Assembly: GCA_005402585.1 (NCBI GenBank) | Contig: BIFP01000067.1 | Span: 186,001-250,000 of the forward strand | Origin: Micromonosporaceae bacterium KJ-029 | GTDB lineage: Bacteria; Actinomycetota; Actinomycetes; Mycobacteriales; Micromonosporaceae | Length of the DNA stretch: 64,000 bases | Reading direction: 5' to 3' | Shown here: in pieces, positions 1 through 7,729 of the stretch | Layout of the letters: every line of letters starts with the position of its first letter | Position numbering within the stretch: position 1 is the stretch's first letter | The notes under the pieces: generated by a model | Told to the model about the DNA's origin: nothing | What the model saw: only the letters and a program-made list of their open reading frames with translations | Database searches by the model: none | Program-made: the position numbers and the translations under genes

Positions 1-397
1 CCAGCCGGCCCCGGACGCGTTCGGCGACGAAGTCCCGGCCCAGCAGCCGGCCCACGACGAAGCCGACCGCCGCCGCGAGCAGGGCGGCGCCCAGGGCGTA
101 CGCGGCACCCTCCAGGGCGCCGAAGACCGCCCCCGCGGCGAGCGTGATGAACGTGCGGGGGACCAGTGCCACCAGCAGCAGTGCCCCGCCGAGGACGCCG
201 GCGACCGGGGCGAGACCACCCAGCTCGTCACCGAACTGCGGCAGGGCCGTCGGGTCGGGACGGGGGACCAGCAACAGGGTCACCCCGAACCCGGCGAGCA
301 GGAGCAGCAGCAGGCAGAACCGGACGACCGACGGCCTGGCGGCGACCCGGGACCACGATCGCCTGTTGTGCAGCAGCCGTCGGACGGCGGGGATCAT
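1..397 (-). CDS. VTT/TVP38-TMEM64-type membrane protein (3' end outside window)
   Basis: Partial gene on the minus strand, running off the left edge. The visible N-terminus is Arg-rich (MIPAVRRLLHNRRSW), followed by a hydrophobic helix (about residues 27-42) and then a segment with VPRTFITLAAGAVFG and a Gly/Ala-rich membrane stretch ending VGRLLGRDFVAERVR. The R-T-F-x-T-x-A-A-G-x-x-F-G pattern is typical of the VTT (SNARE-associated/TVP38) family of integral membrane proteins, whose bacterial roles are poorly defined. The ATG overlaps the gatD stop as ATGA, so it is probably the third gene of the murT-gatD operon and translationally coupled. Family assignment is by motif memory; function is not known. 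Confidence 0.7.
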   Translation of the reverse strand, partial: MIPAVRRLLHNRRSWSRVAARPSVVRFCLLLLLLAGFGVTLLLVPRPDPTALPQFGDELGGLAPVAGVLGGALLLVALVPRTFITLAAGAVFGALEGAAYALGAALLAAAVGFVVGRLLGRDFVAERVRGRL

Positions 398-1113
398 GCC
401 CGGGCGGCGGCCACCGCGCCCTGACGTTCGGCCCGCAGCCGGTCGGCCCAGGTGTCGTCGAGCGGCGGGAGCTGGTGCGCGCCGGTGGCCCAGCGCAGCA
501 GCAGGTCGGCCAGGGCCGGGTTGCGGGCCAGCGCCGGCCCGTGCGAGTACGTGCCGAGCAGCTTGCCCCGCCACGCCCCCTCGGTGGCGCCGTCGTTGCC
601 GATCCCGGCGGTGACCCGGGCCAGCGGCGAGACGCCGGGGCCGAGGTGGGTCCGGCCGCCGTGGTTCTCGAAGCCGGTCAGCGGCGGCAGGCCCAGCCGG
701 GCGTCGATGTCGCCGGCCAGCTCGCCGACGGCCCGGGTGGGGCCCCGGTCCGAGCTGAGGTCGAGCAGCTCCAGGCCCCGGTACTGGGTGCCCTTGGCGA
801 AGAACGAGGTGCCGAGCAGCTGGTAGCCGGCGCAGACGCCGAACACCACCGAACCCTGGGCGACGGCCCGGTGCAGCCCGCCGTCGGCGAGCAGCCGTTG
901 CGCGCCGAGCGCCTGCGGGCCGTCCTCGCCGCCACCGATCAGGTAGATGTCGGCGGTGGTGGGCATCTGCTGGTCGGAGCGGACCTCCAGCACCTCGACC
1001 CGGAACCCGCGCTGCCACGCCCGCCGGGCCAGGATCAGCATGTTGCCCCGGTCGCCGTAGGTGGACAGCAGGTCGGGATAGATCCAGACAATGCGCAGGG
1101 TCTCAGTTGACAC
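394..1113 (-). CDS. gatD: Lipid II isoglutaminyl synthase, glutaminase subunit GatD
   Basis: 239 aa class I glutamine amidotransferase. It supplies ammonia from glutamine to MurT, which amidates the alpha-carboxylate of D-Glu in the lipid II stem peptide. The N-terminus (RIVWIYPDLLSTYGDRGN) is characteristic of the GatD/CobQ-like group. The nucleophile is Cys94 in VFGVCAGYQLLG, at the same position as in the staphylococcal enzyme, and a C-terminal GTYSHGP segment carries the likely catalytic His. The gene overlaps the end of murT by 11 bp and its own stop overlaps the next start (ATGA), so all three are probably co-translated. The protein should act in the cytoplasm as a GatD-MurT complex. 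Function assignment is strong because of the murT partner. Confidence 0.93.
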   Translation of the reverse strand: MSTETLRIVWIYPDLLSTYGDRGNMLILARRAWQRGFRVEVLEVRSDQQMPTTADIYLIGGGEDGPQALGAQRLLADGGLHRAVAQGSVVFGVCAGYQLLGTSFFAKGTQYRGLELLDLSSDRGPTRAVGELAGDIDARLGLPPLTGFENHGGRTHLGPGVSPLARVTAGIGNDGATEGAWRGKLLGTYSHGPALARNPALADLLLRWATGAHQLPPLDDTWADRLRAERQGAVAAARA

Positions 1114-2365
1114 GGTCCAACTCCGCTCGGATGTCCTGGAACGCGGTGTAGTTCGCGATGACTTCCAACCGCCCCGGCGGCACCGCCCGGACGGCGTCGT
1201 CGAACGTACGCACGTGCTGGAACGGTACGTCGTTGACGTCCAGCCGCACGGCCAGGTCGTAGGCCCGGTCGCCGGTGATGAGCACCTGGCGCCCGCGCAG
1301 CGGGGCGAAGTCGACGTCGAAGAGCCAGGAGGTGTCCAGCCCGTCGGGGTCGCGGGCGTTGATGGACAGCAGGGTCGGCGCCTGTTCGGCCATGTCGAAC
1401 GCCTCCAGCCAGCTGGCCGGGTTCTTGGCCAGCAGCAGCCGGACGGTACGCCCGTCCCGCTCGACCTGGGCGTACCGCCCGGCGACCGAGGTGACGTCGC
1501 CGAGCCGGGGGACCGCGTCGAACGGGCGTACGCCGAACTCGGCGGCGAGCGCGAGGGCGGTGGCCGAGTTGCCGAGGTTGACCTTGCCGGGGAGTTGGAG
1601 CTTCACCTTGTACCAGGCGCCGGTCGGGTCGACGACCCCTTCGTCGTCCACGGTCCACTGCGGGTCGGGCCGGCGTAGCGGGCAGCCGGTGCACCACCAC
1701 TGCTCACCGGAGCGCTGGATGGTGGAGCCGCACTCGGGGCAGACCCAGGAGTCGTCGTGCCACCGCTGCCCGGCGGAGAACCAGGTGACGTGTGGCGGCG
1801 TGATCTGCTGGTCGTGGCTGGCCGGCGGGGTGGCCGCCCAGACCACCAGCGGGTCGTCGGCGTTGGCGACGATGCGGACGTCCGGATGGCGGGCCAGCGC
1901 CGTGCGCCAGAGCTGCGCCATCATGGCGACCTCCTTGGCCCGGTCCAGCTGGTCGCGGGAGAGGTTGAGCAACGCCACCACATGCGGGTCGGTCGCCTCG
2001 ATCACCTGCGCGAGGTAGTGCTCGTCGACCTCCAGCACGGCGTACGGGGTGCTTCCCGCCTTGGCCAGGGCGGAGGTGTGGCCGGTGGGCATGTTGGCGC
2101 CGAACGAGTTGGTGGCGACCCGGCCGAGGACCCCGACCGCTGCGGCGGCCAGTCGGGTGGTCGTCGTCTTGCCGTTGGTGCCCGAGACCAGCGCGATGGC
2201 CCGCCCGGCGGACAGGTGGGCGAGCAGGTCGGGGTCGATCTTCAAGCCGAGCCATCCGCCGATCACCGATCCGTCGCCACGGCCCGCGGCCCGCGACAGC
2301 GCCGCAGCGGTCCGTGACACGGAGCTGGCCACCTTCGCCCGCAGGGGCATCTTCGCGTCCGTCAC
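1103..2365 (-). CDS. murT: Lipid II isoglutaminyl synthase, Mur-ligase-like subunit MurT
   Basis: 420 aa Mur ligase family protein that uses ATP and GatD-derived ammonia to convert D-Glu to D-isoGln in lipid II. The ATP-binding P-loop is SGTNGKTTTT at residues 61-70. A four-cysteine zinc ribbon (Cys209, 212, 225, 228) is inserted in the central domain, as in known MurT proteins. The C-terminal domain of unknown function (DUF1727) follows. It forms an operon with gatD (11 bp overlap). The GTG start is preceded by a TAACCT -10 element seven nucleotides away, so the transcript is probably leaderless. It is transcribed divergently from mraZ across a 340 bp spacer. Confidence 0.93.
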   Translation of the reverse strand: MTDAKMPLRAKVASSVSRTAAALSRAAGRGDGSVIGGWLGLKIDPDLLAHLSAGRAIALVSGTNGKTTTTRLAAAAVGVLGRVATNSFGANMPTGHTSALAKAGSTPYAVLEVDEHYLAQVIEATDPHVVALLNLSRDQLDRAKEVAMMAQLWRTALARHPDVRIVANADDPLVVWAATPPASHDQQITPPHVTWFSAGQRWHDDSWVCPECGSTIQRSGEQWWCTGCPLRRPDPQWTVDDEGVVDPTGAWYKVKLQLPGKVNLGNSATALALAAEFGVRPFDAVPRLGDVTSVAGRYAQVERDGRTVRLLLAKNPASWLEAFDMAEQAPTLLSINARDPDGLDTSWLFDVDFAPLRGRQVLITGDRAYDLAVRLDVNDVPFQHVRTFDDAVRAVPPGRLEVIANYTAFQDIRAELDRVN

Positions 2366-2372
2366 GCGAGCG

Positions 2373-2378
2373 AGGTTA
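2373..2378 (-). promoter_or_regulatory. -10 element of murT, leaderless type
   Basis: TAACCT on the minus strand, 7 nt before the GTG of murT. The distance implies transcription starting at or within 1-2 nt of the start codon. No convincing -35 hexamer is visible. One of ten similar arrangements in the window. Confidence 0.5.
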
Positions 2379-2589
2379 CCGGACCACGGGACCCGGTAGA
2401 TCGCCGCCGACGACGATCCGTTCGGGCCGGCTTTCCCGGCGGCCGGACCGGGGACGGTCGGCCGGATGGAGTCGATCTATGTCGGATAGCGGACCTCGCC
2501 CGGCGGGCAGCGCGGCCCTCCACTCCGCTCCACCCCGACTGACGTGCTGTTTTGCCGTTCGAAACGGCGCGCCGCGTGGTCGATTCTGG

Positions 2590-2621
2590 TTGCGGGTGGA
2601 GGGAAGTGGAGTAGAGTGGGG
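2590..2621 (+). promoter_or_regulatory. mraZ promoter with three MraZ boxes
   Basis: Three direct repeats GTGGAG (2596-2601), GTGGAG (2606-2611) and GTGGGG (2616-2621) lie exactly 10 bp apart, which is the known layout of the operator bound by MraZ at dcw promoters. A promoter can be fitted over them: TTGCGG (2590-2595), 16 bp spacer, TAGAGT (2612-2617). Repeats overlapping the promoter would suit repression by MraZ of its own operon. The remaining part of the 340 bp murT-mraZ spacer shows nothing else definite. Confidence 0.75.
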
Positions 2622-2705
2622 CGCATTGGTGAGGCCGGGAGGGGCTCACCGGCCCGGGGGGTCAGCGGCGCGCGAACGCCGCTAAAGGGCGAGGGGGTTG
2701 GGCCG

Positions 2706-3137
2706 ATGTTTCTCGGCACCCACACTCCGCGCCTGGACGACAAAGGCCGGTTGATCCTGCCGGCGAAGTTCCGGGATGAGCTGGCAGGGGGTGTCGTGAT
2801 CACTAAAGGGCAGGAGCGCTGTCTCTACGTCTTTCCGACACCCGAGTTCCAGCGCATCGCGGAGCAGTTGCGCGCGCAGCCGATGACGCACAAGGCGGCC
2901 CGGGCCTACAGCCGTGTCTTCTTCGCCAGCGCGCACGACGAGGTGCCTGACAAACAGGGCCGGGTAACCATCCCGGCGCACCTGCGCACGTACGCGGGGC
3001 TCGACCGGGACCTGGTGGTCATCGGCGCGAGCACCCGGGTGGAGATCTGGGACAAGGTCGCCTGGGAGACCTACCTCGCCGAGAGCGAAGACGACTTCGC
3101 CGACATCGAGGAAGGGGTGCTGCCAGGCGGTCTGTAG
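2706..3137 (+). CDS. mraZ: Transcriptional regulator MraZ
   Basis: 143 aa, the usual length for MraZ, an AbrB-like DNA-binding protein that controls the dcw cluster. Two MraZ repeats are visible: FLGTHTPRLDDKGRLILPAKFRDEL near the start and EVPDKQGRVTIPAHLRTYAGL around residues 78-98, each with the conserved D-x-K/Q-G-R core. The start chosen is the ATG giving MFLGTHTP, after the GAGGGGG ribosome-binding site; a longer in-frame ORF upstream runs through the promoter and is rejected. It is the first gene of the cluster and sits downstream of its own predicted operator. Confidence 0.96.
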   Translation: MFLGTHTPRLDDKGRLILPAKFRDELAGGVVITKGQERCLYVFPTPEFQRIAEQLRAQPMTHKAARAYSRVFFASAHDEVPDKQGRVTIPAHLRTYAGLDRDLVVIGASTRVEIWDKVAWETYLAESEDDFADIEEGVLPGGL

Positions 3138-3186
3138 GGCGTGGCGACGCCCGACGTACTGCGAGATCTCCAGCCGCTTTCGAGTT

Positions 3187-3212
3187 CCTGGCATCCCTTC
3201 CCCGGTGCCAGG
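3187..3212 (+). other. Small hairpin between mraZ and rsmH
   Basis: CCTGGCA (3187-3193) can pair with TGCCAGG (3206-3212) across a 12 nt loop, within the 208 bp gap between mraZ and rsmH. No T-tract follows. It could be an RNA processing or attenuation structure, or be meaningless. The rest of the gap holds no recognised feature. Confidence 0.3.
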
Positions 3213-3345
3213 CGCACGATCCGATACGGAGGGCCGTGGCCTGACGGGCGGGCGGGGAGCGGATGGGGATCTGGCGGTACGACGGCACGGCGTCGTCCGA
3301 CGAGCAGGACGCGGGGAACGGAACGGGTCAACCAGGGGGGTCGAC

Positions 3346-4452
3346 ATGGGGGAGCTACGCGGCGCGCACGTGCCGGTACTGCTCGAGCGGTGTCTCGAGT
3401 TGCTGGCCCCCGCACTGGGCCGGGGAGGGCGCACGGTCCACGTCGACGCCACGCTGGGCCTGGGCGGCCACGCCGAGGCGGTGCTCCAGGCCCACCCGGA
3501 GACGATCCTGGTGGGCCTGGACCGGGACACCGAGGCGCTCGCCCACGCGCGGGTGCGACTGTCCCGGTTCGCCGACCGCGTCCATCTGGAGCACGCCGTC
3601 TACGACGAGCTGCCCGACGTGCTCGACCGGCTGGGCTATCCGACGGTGGACGGCATCCTGTTCGACCTGGGTGTCTCCTCGCTCCAACTCGACGCGCCCG
3701 ACCGCGGGTTCGCGTACGCGCAGGACGCGCCGCTGGACATGCGGATGGACCAGACCCGGGGAGTGACCGCCGAGGAGGTGGTCAACACCTACTCGCACCC
3801 GGAGTTGGCGCGGGTGCTGCGGGTGTACGGCGAGGAGAAGTTCGCCGGACGGATCGCCTCGGCGATCCTCCGCGAGCGGGAGCGGGGCCGGATCACCTCG
3901 TCGGCGCGGCTGGCCGAGCTGGTTCGGGAGTCGATTCCAGCAGCAGCCCGACGAACGGGCGGACACCCGGCAAAGAGAACGTTTCAGGCTTTACGGATCG
4001 AGGTAAACAGGGAACTGGCGGCGCTGGAGACGGCGCTGCCGGCCGCCCTGGACCGGCTTTCCGTCGGCGGTCGCATGGTGGTCCTGTCCTACCACTCACT
4101 GGAGGACCGGCTCACCAAACAGGCGCTCGCCGACCGGGTCCGCAGCACGGGCCCGATCGACCTCCCGGTCGAACTGCCCGGGTCGGAGCCGACGTACCGG
4201 CTGCTCAGCCGGGGCGCGGAGCTGCCCGGGGAGGCGGAGGTCGCCGCGAACCCGCGGGCCGCTTCGGTGCGGCTGCGGGCCGCGGAGCGGATCGACCCGC
4301 AGGCCCGGCAGCAGGGGCGTACCGACCGCGAACGGTACCGCCGCCGGGTCAAGGCGATGCACCAACCGGGGACGGGGTCGGCTGCGGGCGCCGGACCGGA
4401 GCCGCGGCGGACGCCGGGGGACACCACGGACGATGAGGGGGAGGGAACATGA
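3346..4452 (+). CDS. rsmH: 16S rRNA m4C1402 methyltransferase RsmH (MraW)
   Basis: 368 aa S-adenosylmethionine-dependent methyltransferase that N4-methylates C1402 of 16S rRNA. Family features: HVPVLLERCLELL at the N-terminus, the SAM-binding strand VDATLGLGGHAEAVL, DGILFDLGVSSLQLD, and the C-terminal VVLSYHSLEDRLTK segment. The ATG at MGELRGAHVPV is chosen because a strong AGGGGGG site precedes it; the 47-residue upstream extension is not conserved in the family. The C-terminal tail is Gly/Pro/Arg-rich. The stop overlaps the ftsL start (ATGA), so it is coupled to the division genes. Confidence 0.95.
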   Translation: MGELRGAHVPVLLERCLELLAPALGRGGRTVHVDATLGLGGHAEAVLQAHPETILVGLDRDTEALAHARVRLSRFADRVHLEHAVYDELPDVLDRLGYPTVDGILFDLGVSSLQLDAPDRGFAYAQDAPLDMRMDQTRGVTAEEVVNTYSHPELARVLRVYGEEKFAGRIASAILRERERGRITSSARLAELVRESIPAAARRTGGHPAKRTFQALRIEVNRELAALETALPAALDRLSVGGRMVVLSYHSLEDRLTKQALADRVRSTGPIDLPVELPGSEPTYRLLSRGAELPGEAEVAANPRAASVRLRAAERIDPQARQQGRTDRERYRRRVKAMHQPGTGSAAGAGPEPRRTPGDTTDDEGEGT

Positions 4453-5057
4453 ACGTGAGCAAGCGCCGGGACATCGCCGGCGCCGGGCAGCGCACACCGC
4501 GGTCGGGGGGCCGGATCGCGGCGGAGCGGGTCCGGGGGACCGGGGACGGTACGCGTCGGACGGACCGGGTGAGCCGGCCGGAGGAGACTCGCGCCCGGGG
4601 GGCGCGCGAGTTTCCGACCCAGGGCAGTGCCGCGCTGCGTCCGGTCGAGCGGGCCGGAACAGCCGACGTCGAGCGGGCCGAGTCACCGCGGCTGCGGGTC
4701 GCCCCGCCGCCGCCGGTGCGGGTGCCCCGGGCGCCGTTCGCGGCGCTGGTGGTGGTGCTGGTCGTCGGTGGGGTGCTGGGCATCCTGGCCGTCAACACGA
4801 AGGTCAACGAGAACGCCTTCCGGCTGAACGAACTGCAGAAGGAGCAGACCGACCTCGACCTGCGACAGCAGCAGCTGAAGCGGGAGATCGACGCCGCCGA
4901 GGCGCCGGGCAACCTGACCGCCCAGGCCCGCAAGCTGGGGCTGGTCGAGTCGGGCGAGCTGGGGCTGATCCGGCTCCCGGACGGCAAGCTGATCGGCGTG
5001 CCGCAGCCGGCCGTCGGGCAGCCGTCCATCACCAGCCAGCAGGGCGCGGAGGGGTAG
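4449..5057 (+). CDS. ftsL: Cell division protein FtsL (septum-formation initiator type)
   Basis: 202 aa bitopic membrane protein: a long basic, disordered cytoplasmic N-terminus (about residues 1-95), one transmembrane helix (FAALVVVLVVGGVLGILAVNT, about 97-117), then a short coiled coil (RLNELQKEQTDLDLRQQQLK) and a periplasmic-side tail. This topology, with position between rsmH and ftsI, identifies actinobacterial FtsL, which works with FtsB and FtsQ to recruit and activate FtsW-FtsI. The start overlaps rsmH by 4 bp. The sequence is poorly conserved in general, so the call relies partly on context. Confidence 0.85.
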   Translation: MNVSKRRDIAGAGQRTPRSGGRIAAERVRGTGDGTRRTDRVSRPEETRARGAREFPTQGSAALRPVERAGTADVERAESPRLRVAPPPPVRVPRAPFAALVVVLVVGGVLGILAVNTKVNENAFRLNELQKEQTDLDLRQQQLKREIDAAEAPGNLTAQARKLGLVESGELGLIRLPDGKLIGVPQPAVGQPSITSQQGAEG

Positions 5058-5060
5058 GCC

Positions 5061-7268
5061 GTGCCATCGAGATCGGAAGAACCGCGCCGGGACGCCACAG
5101 GCTCCCGGCGCGGTTCGTCGCGTGGCAGCGGAGAGCGGGGCGTCCCGCCGCGCGCCGCCGGGGAGCGGGGCGGCGAGCCCGGCATCGGCGGGATCTCCGA
5201 CGCGCGCGCGTACACCCCCCGGGGCCGCACCATCCGGGAGGGCGCCGGCCCGGCCGGCGGCGGCCGGGCTGAGCAGCGCCGCACCCCGCGCAGCAGTCGG
5301 TCGCAGGATCCGTTCCGGCCGGCGTTGCAGGTGCTCGACGGCGGGCGGTCGGCCGCCACCCGGACCGGCAACCGGCAGGGCGGCGCCGGTCGCGCCACGG
5401 TGGTCCGTACCGTCGCCGACCGGGCCCCCCGTGACGAGCGGGCGCCGACCCCGCCGCGGCGACGGGCTGGCGGCCGCGAGCCGCGCCGCGGAGAGCGGCC
5501 GGCGCAGCGGCGGCCGTCCCGCAAGACACCGCGCCCGCCCCGGCTCGCCGACCCGGGCCGCCGGCTGCGGCTGGGCACCGCGCTGGTCCTATCCCTCTTC
5601 GTGGCCATCGGCATCCGGCTCGTCGTGCTCCAGGCGGTGGACACCCCGGCGTACGCCGACGGCGGCCTGGCCGACCGCCTCCGGACCGTGCCGTTGCCCG
5701 CGCCGCGCGGGGCGATCTACGACCGGGACGGCGCCACCCTGGCGCAGAGCGTCGAGGCCCGGTACGTCTACGCGGACCCGACCAGGGTCGAGGACATCCC
5801 GGCGACCGCGCGGGCGTTGTCCCCTCTGCTGGGCATCGCGGCCTCGGACCTGGCCGAGAAGATGCGCCCCCGCAAGCGGTACGGCGTCGACTCCCAGTTC
5901 GAGTACCTGGCCCGGGGGGTGGACGTCGAACGCGCCCGCGAGATCCAGGCGCTGGAGCTGCGCGGCATCTACACCGACCGCGACGAGCGGCGCGAGGTGC
6001 CGGGCGGTGATCTGGCCGCCAACCTGATCGGCTTCACCAGCACCGACATGGACGGGCTGGAGGGGCTGGAGGCACGCTACGACGACCTGCTGCACGGCGA
6101 GAACGGCAAGCGGGTGTTCGAGGTCGGCCTCGGCAAGCTGGCCGCGCCCATCCCGGGCGGCTACAGCCAGACCACTCAGGCCAAGCCGGGCAGCTCGCTG
6201 GTGCTCACCATCGACCGCGACCTGCAGTACCGAACGCAGCAGATCCTCAGCGAGCAGGCGAAGACGGTGCAGGCCAGCACCGCCGCGGCGGTGGTGCTGG
6301 ACGCGCGTACCGGGGAGGTGCTGGCGCAGGCCAGCCACCCCACCTACAACGCGGCGAAGCCGGCGGACAGCGACTGGACCGATCGGGAGGACGCCGCCAC
6401 CAGCTTCGTGGTCGATCCGGGCTCGGTGCACAAGGCGATCACCTTCGGGGCCGCGTTGCAGGAGGGGGTGATCACCCCGGAGACGTCGTTCCCGGTCGCC
6501 AACGCCATCCGCAAGGGCGACACCTGGTTCCGCGACACGCACCTCGCGAACGGGCGGCGGATGAGCGTGGCCGGGATGATGGCCTACTCCTCCAACGTGG
6601 GGACCATCCAGATCGCCGACAAGCTGGGCCCGGAGCGCCTGCTCGACTACCAGCAGCGGTTCGGGCTCGGCACGAAGACCAACGTCGGGATGCCCGGCGA
6701 GGCCAGCGGGCGGCTGCTCCCGGTGGAGGAGTGGAGCGGGTCGTCGTCCGGGTCGGTGCCGATCGGGCACAGCGTGGACGCCACCCCCCTGCAGATGGCC
6801 GCCGCGTACGCCGCCATCGCCAACGACGGCACGTACGTCCAGCCGCGCCTGGTCAAGGAGGTCATCGACCCGAAGGGCAAGCGGACCCCGGCCGAGGACC
6901 CGGTGACCCGGCAGGTGCTCAGCCCGGCCAACGCCGCCGCGCTACGGACGATGATGGAGGCGGTCACCACCGTGGAGAACGCCACCGGCGTGGCCGCGGC
7001 GATCCCCGGTTACCGGGTCGCCGGCAAGACCGGCACCGGCTATCGGCTGGTCAACGGTAAGAAGCAGCCCGGGGAGGTCGGCTCGTTCATCGGGATGGCG
7101 CCGGCAGAGAACCCGCGGTACGTGATCGCGGTCTTCGTGCACAGCCCCGGCGGCGGTGGTGGAACGGTCGCGGCTCCGGCGTTCCGGGAGATGATGACCT
7201 TCACCCTTCGGCATTTCAAGGTGCCGCCGTCGAGTGAGCCGGCGCCGAAGTACACCGTATTTCCGTAG
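5061..7268 (+). CDS. ftsI: Septal peptidoglycan transpeptidase FtsI (PBP3 type)
   Basis: 735 aa class B penicillin-binding protein that cross-links septal peptidoglycan. Order: Arg/Pro-rich cytoplasmic region of about 165 residues (long for the family), one membrane anchor (LGTALVLSLFVAIGIRLVVL), a dimerisation domain with PRGAIYDRDG, and the transpeptidase domain. Active-site motifs are intact: S455-V-H-K458, S510-S-N512 and K656-T-G658. It starts with GTG three bases after the ftsL stop. A strong hairpin follows its stop, so the first dcw transcript probably ends here. Confidence 0.96.
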   Translation: MPSRSEEPRRDATGSRRGSSRGSGERGVPPRAAGERGGEPGIGGISDARAYTPRGRTIREGAGPAGGGRAEQRRTPRSSRSQDPFRPALQVLDGGRSAATRTGNRQGGAGRATVVRTVADRAPRDERAPTPPRRRAGGREPRRGERPAQRRPSRKTPRPPRLADPGRRLRLGTALVLSLFVAIGIRLVVLQAVDTPAYADGGLADRLRTVPLPAPRGAIYDRDGATLAQSVEARYVYADPTRVEDIPATARALSPLLGIAASDLAEKMRPRKRYGVDSQFEYLARGVDVERAREIQALELRGIYTDRDERREVPGGDLAANLIGFTSTDMDGLEGLEARYDDLLHGENGKRVFEVGLGKLAAPIPGGYSQTTQAKPGSSLVLTIDRDLQYRTQQILSEQAKTVQASTAAAVVLDARTGEVLAQASHPTYNAAKPADSDWTDREDAATSFVVDPGSVHKAITFGAALQEGVITPETSFPVANAIRKGDTWFRDTHLANGRRMSVAGMMAYSSNVGTIQIADKLGPERLLDYQQRFGLGTKTNVGMPGEASGRLLPVEEWSGSSSGSVPIGHSVDATPLQMAAAYAAIANDGTYVQPRLVKEVIDPKGKRTPAEDPVTRQVLSPANAAALRTMMEAVTTVENATGVAAAIPGYRVAGKTGTGYRLVNGKKQPGEVGSFIGMAPAENPRYVIAVFVHSPGGGGGTVAAPAFREMMTFTLRHFKVPPSSEPAPKYTVFP

Positions 7269-7287
7269 CGTTCGACAGCACTGATCT

Positions 7288-7318
7288 CGGGTCGCCGGCC
7301 GTCTCGGCCGGTGACCCG
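7288..7318 (+). terminator. Hairpin terminator after ftsI
   Basis: A 14-bp stem (7288-7301 with 7305-7318, one G-U pair, 3 nt loop) starts 20 nt after the ftsI stop. It is very GC-rich and is followed by ACTCTTT instead of a clean U-tract, as is common in actinobacteria. Confidence 0.65.
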
Positions 7319-7715
7319 ACTCTTTGGCGGTAATCAATATATCGACGGGGTGTTATTTGCCGGCGGAGTCCGAAGCCTCCTTGAAAGAGTGGCGATAATC
7401 CACCCGGGCGGATCATGCCGTGGCGCCGGTTTTCGCAATGAACAGCAGGCGCCGTGGCAACACATTGCTCCGGCACATCCCGGGTCGTGCCTTCCCGGGC
7501 GCATCATCCCGGTACGGAATTCGCTGGCGCCGGGTGGGCGGATCGGTCGCCGGCGATCGGTCACCGACGGGCGCGGGCCGCCGGGCGTTACCTCGGACCG
7601 CGTGGCGACGGAAGGATGGTGACGGACCGCGTACCGGGCACCGGGCACTGCCTGCGGTTCGACTCCCTGAGACGGAGATTCAGGCGCGCCGTGTGGCCGG
7701 GACCGGGCGACCGGG
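7319..7715. other. ftsI-murE intergenic region, no gene seen
   Basis: About 400 bp without a supportable gene. It begins with a stretch unusually AT-rich for this genome (around 7325-7360, containing AATCAATATATC). ORFs that cross it have no family features and poor starts. It may hold additional murE promoters or a small RNA, but nothing definite can be read from it. Confidence 0.4.
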
Positions 7716-7721
7716 TAGGGT
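7716..7721 (+). promoter_or_regulatory. -10 element of murE, leaderless type
   Basis: TAGGGT lies 8 nt before the GTG chosen for murE. This supports both that start codon and a second transcription unit starting after the ftsI terminator. Confidence 0.5.
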
Positions 7722-7729
7722 CTGACGCC

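Noticed and set aside
166..1110. Long plus-strand ORF antisense to gatD
   Set aside because: It mirrors gatD codons, has strongly biased composition and no family features; typical antisense shadow in GC-rich DNA.
7381..7399. TTGAAA and GATAAT as a murE promoter
   Set aside because: The spacing is only 7 bp, far too short for a sigma-70-type promoter.
7454..7729. Upstream extension of murE
   Set aside because: Not family-like, lacks a good ribosome-binding site and would include the -10 element at 7716.
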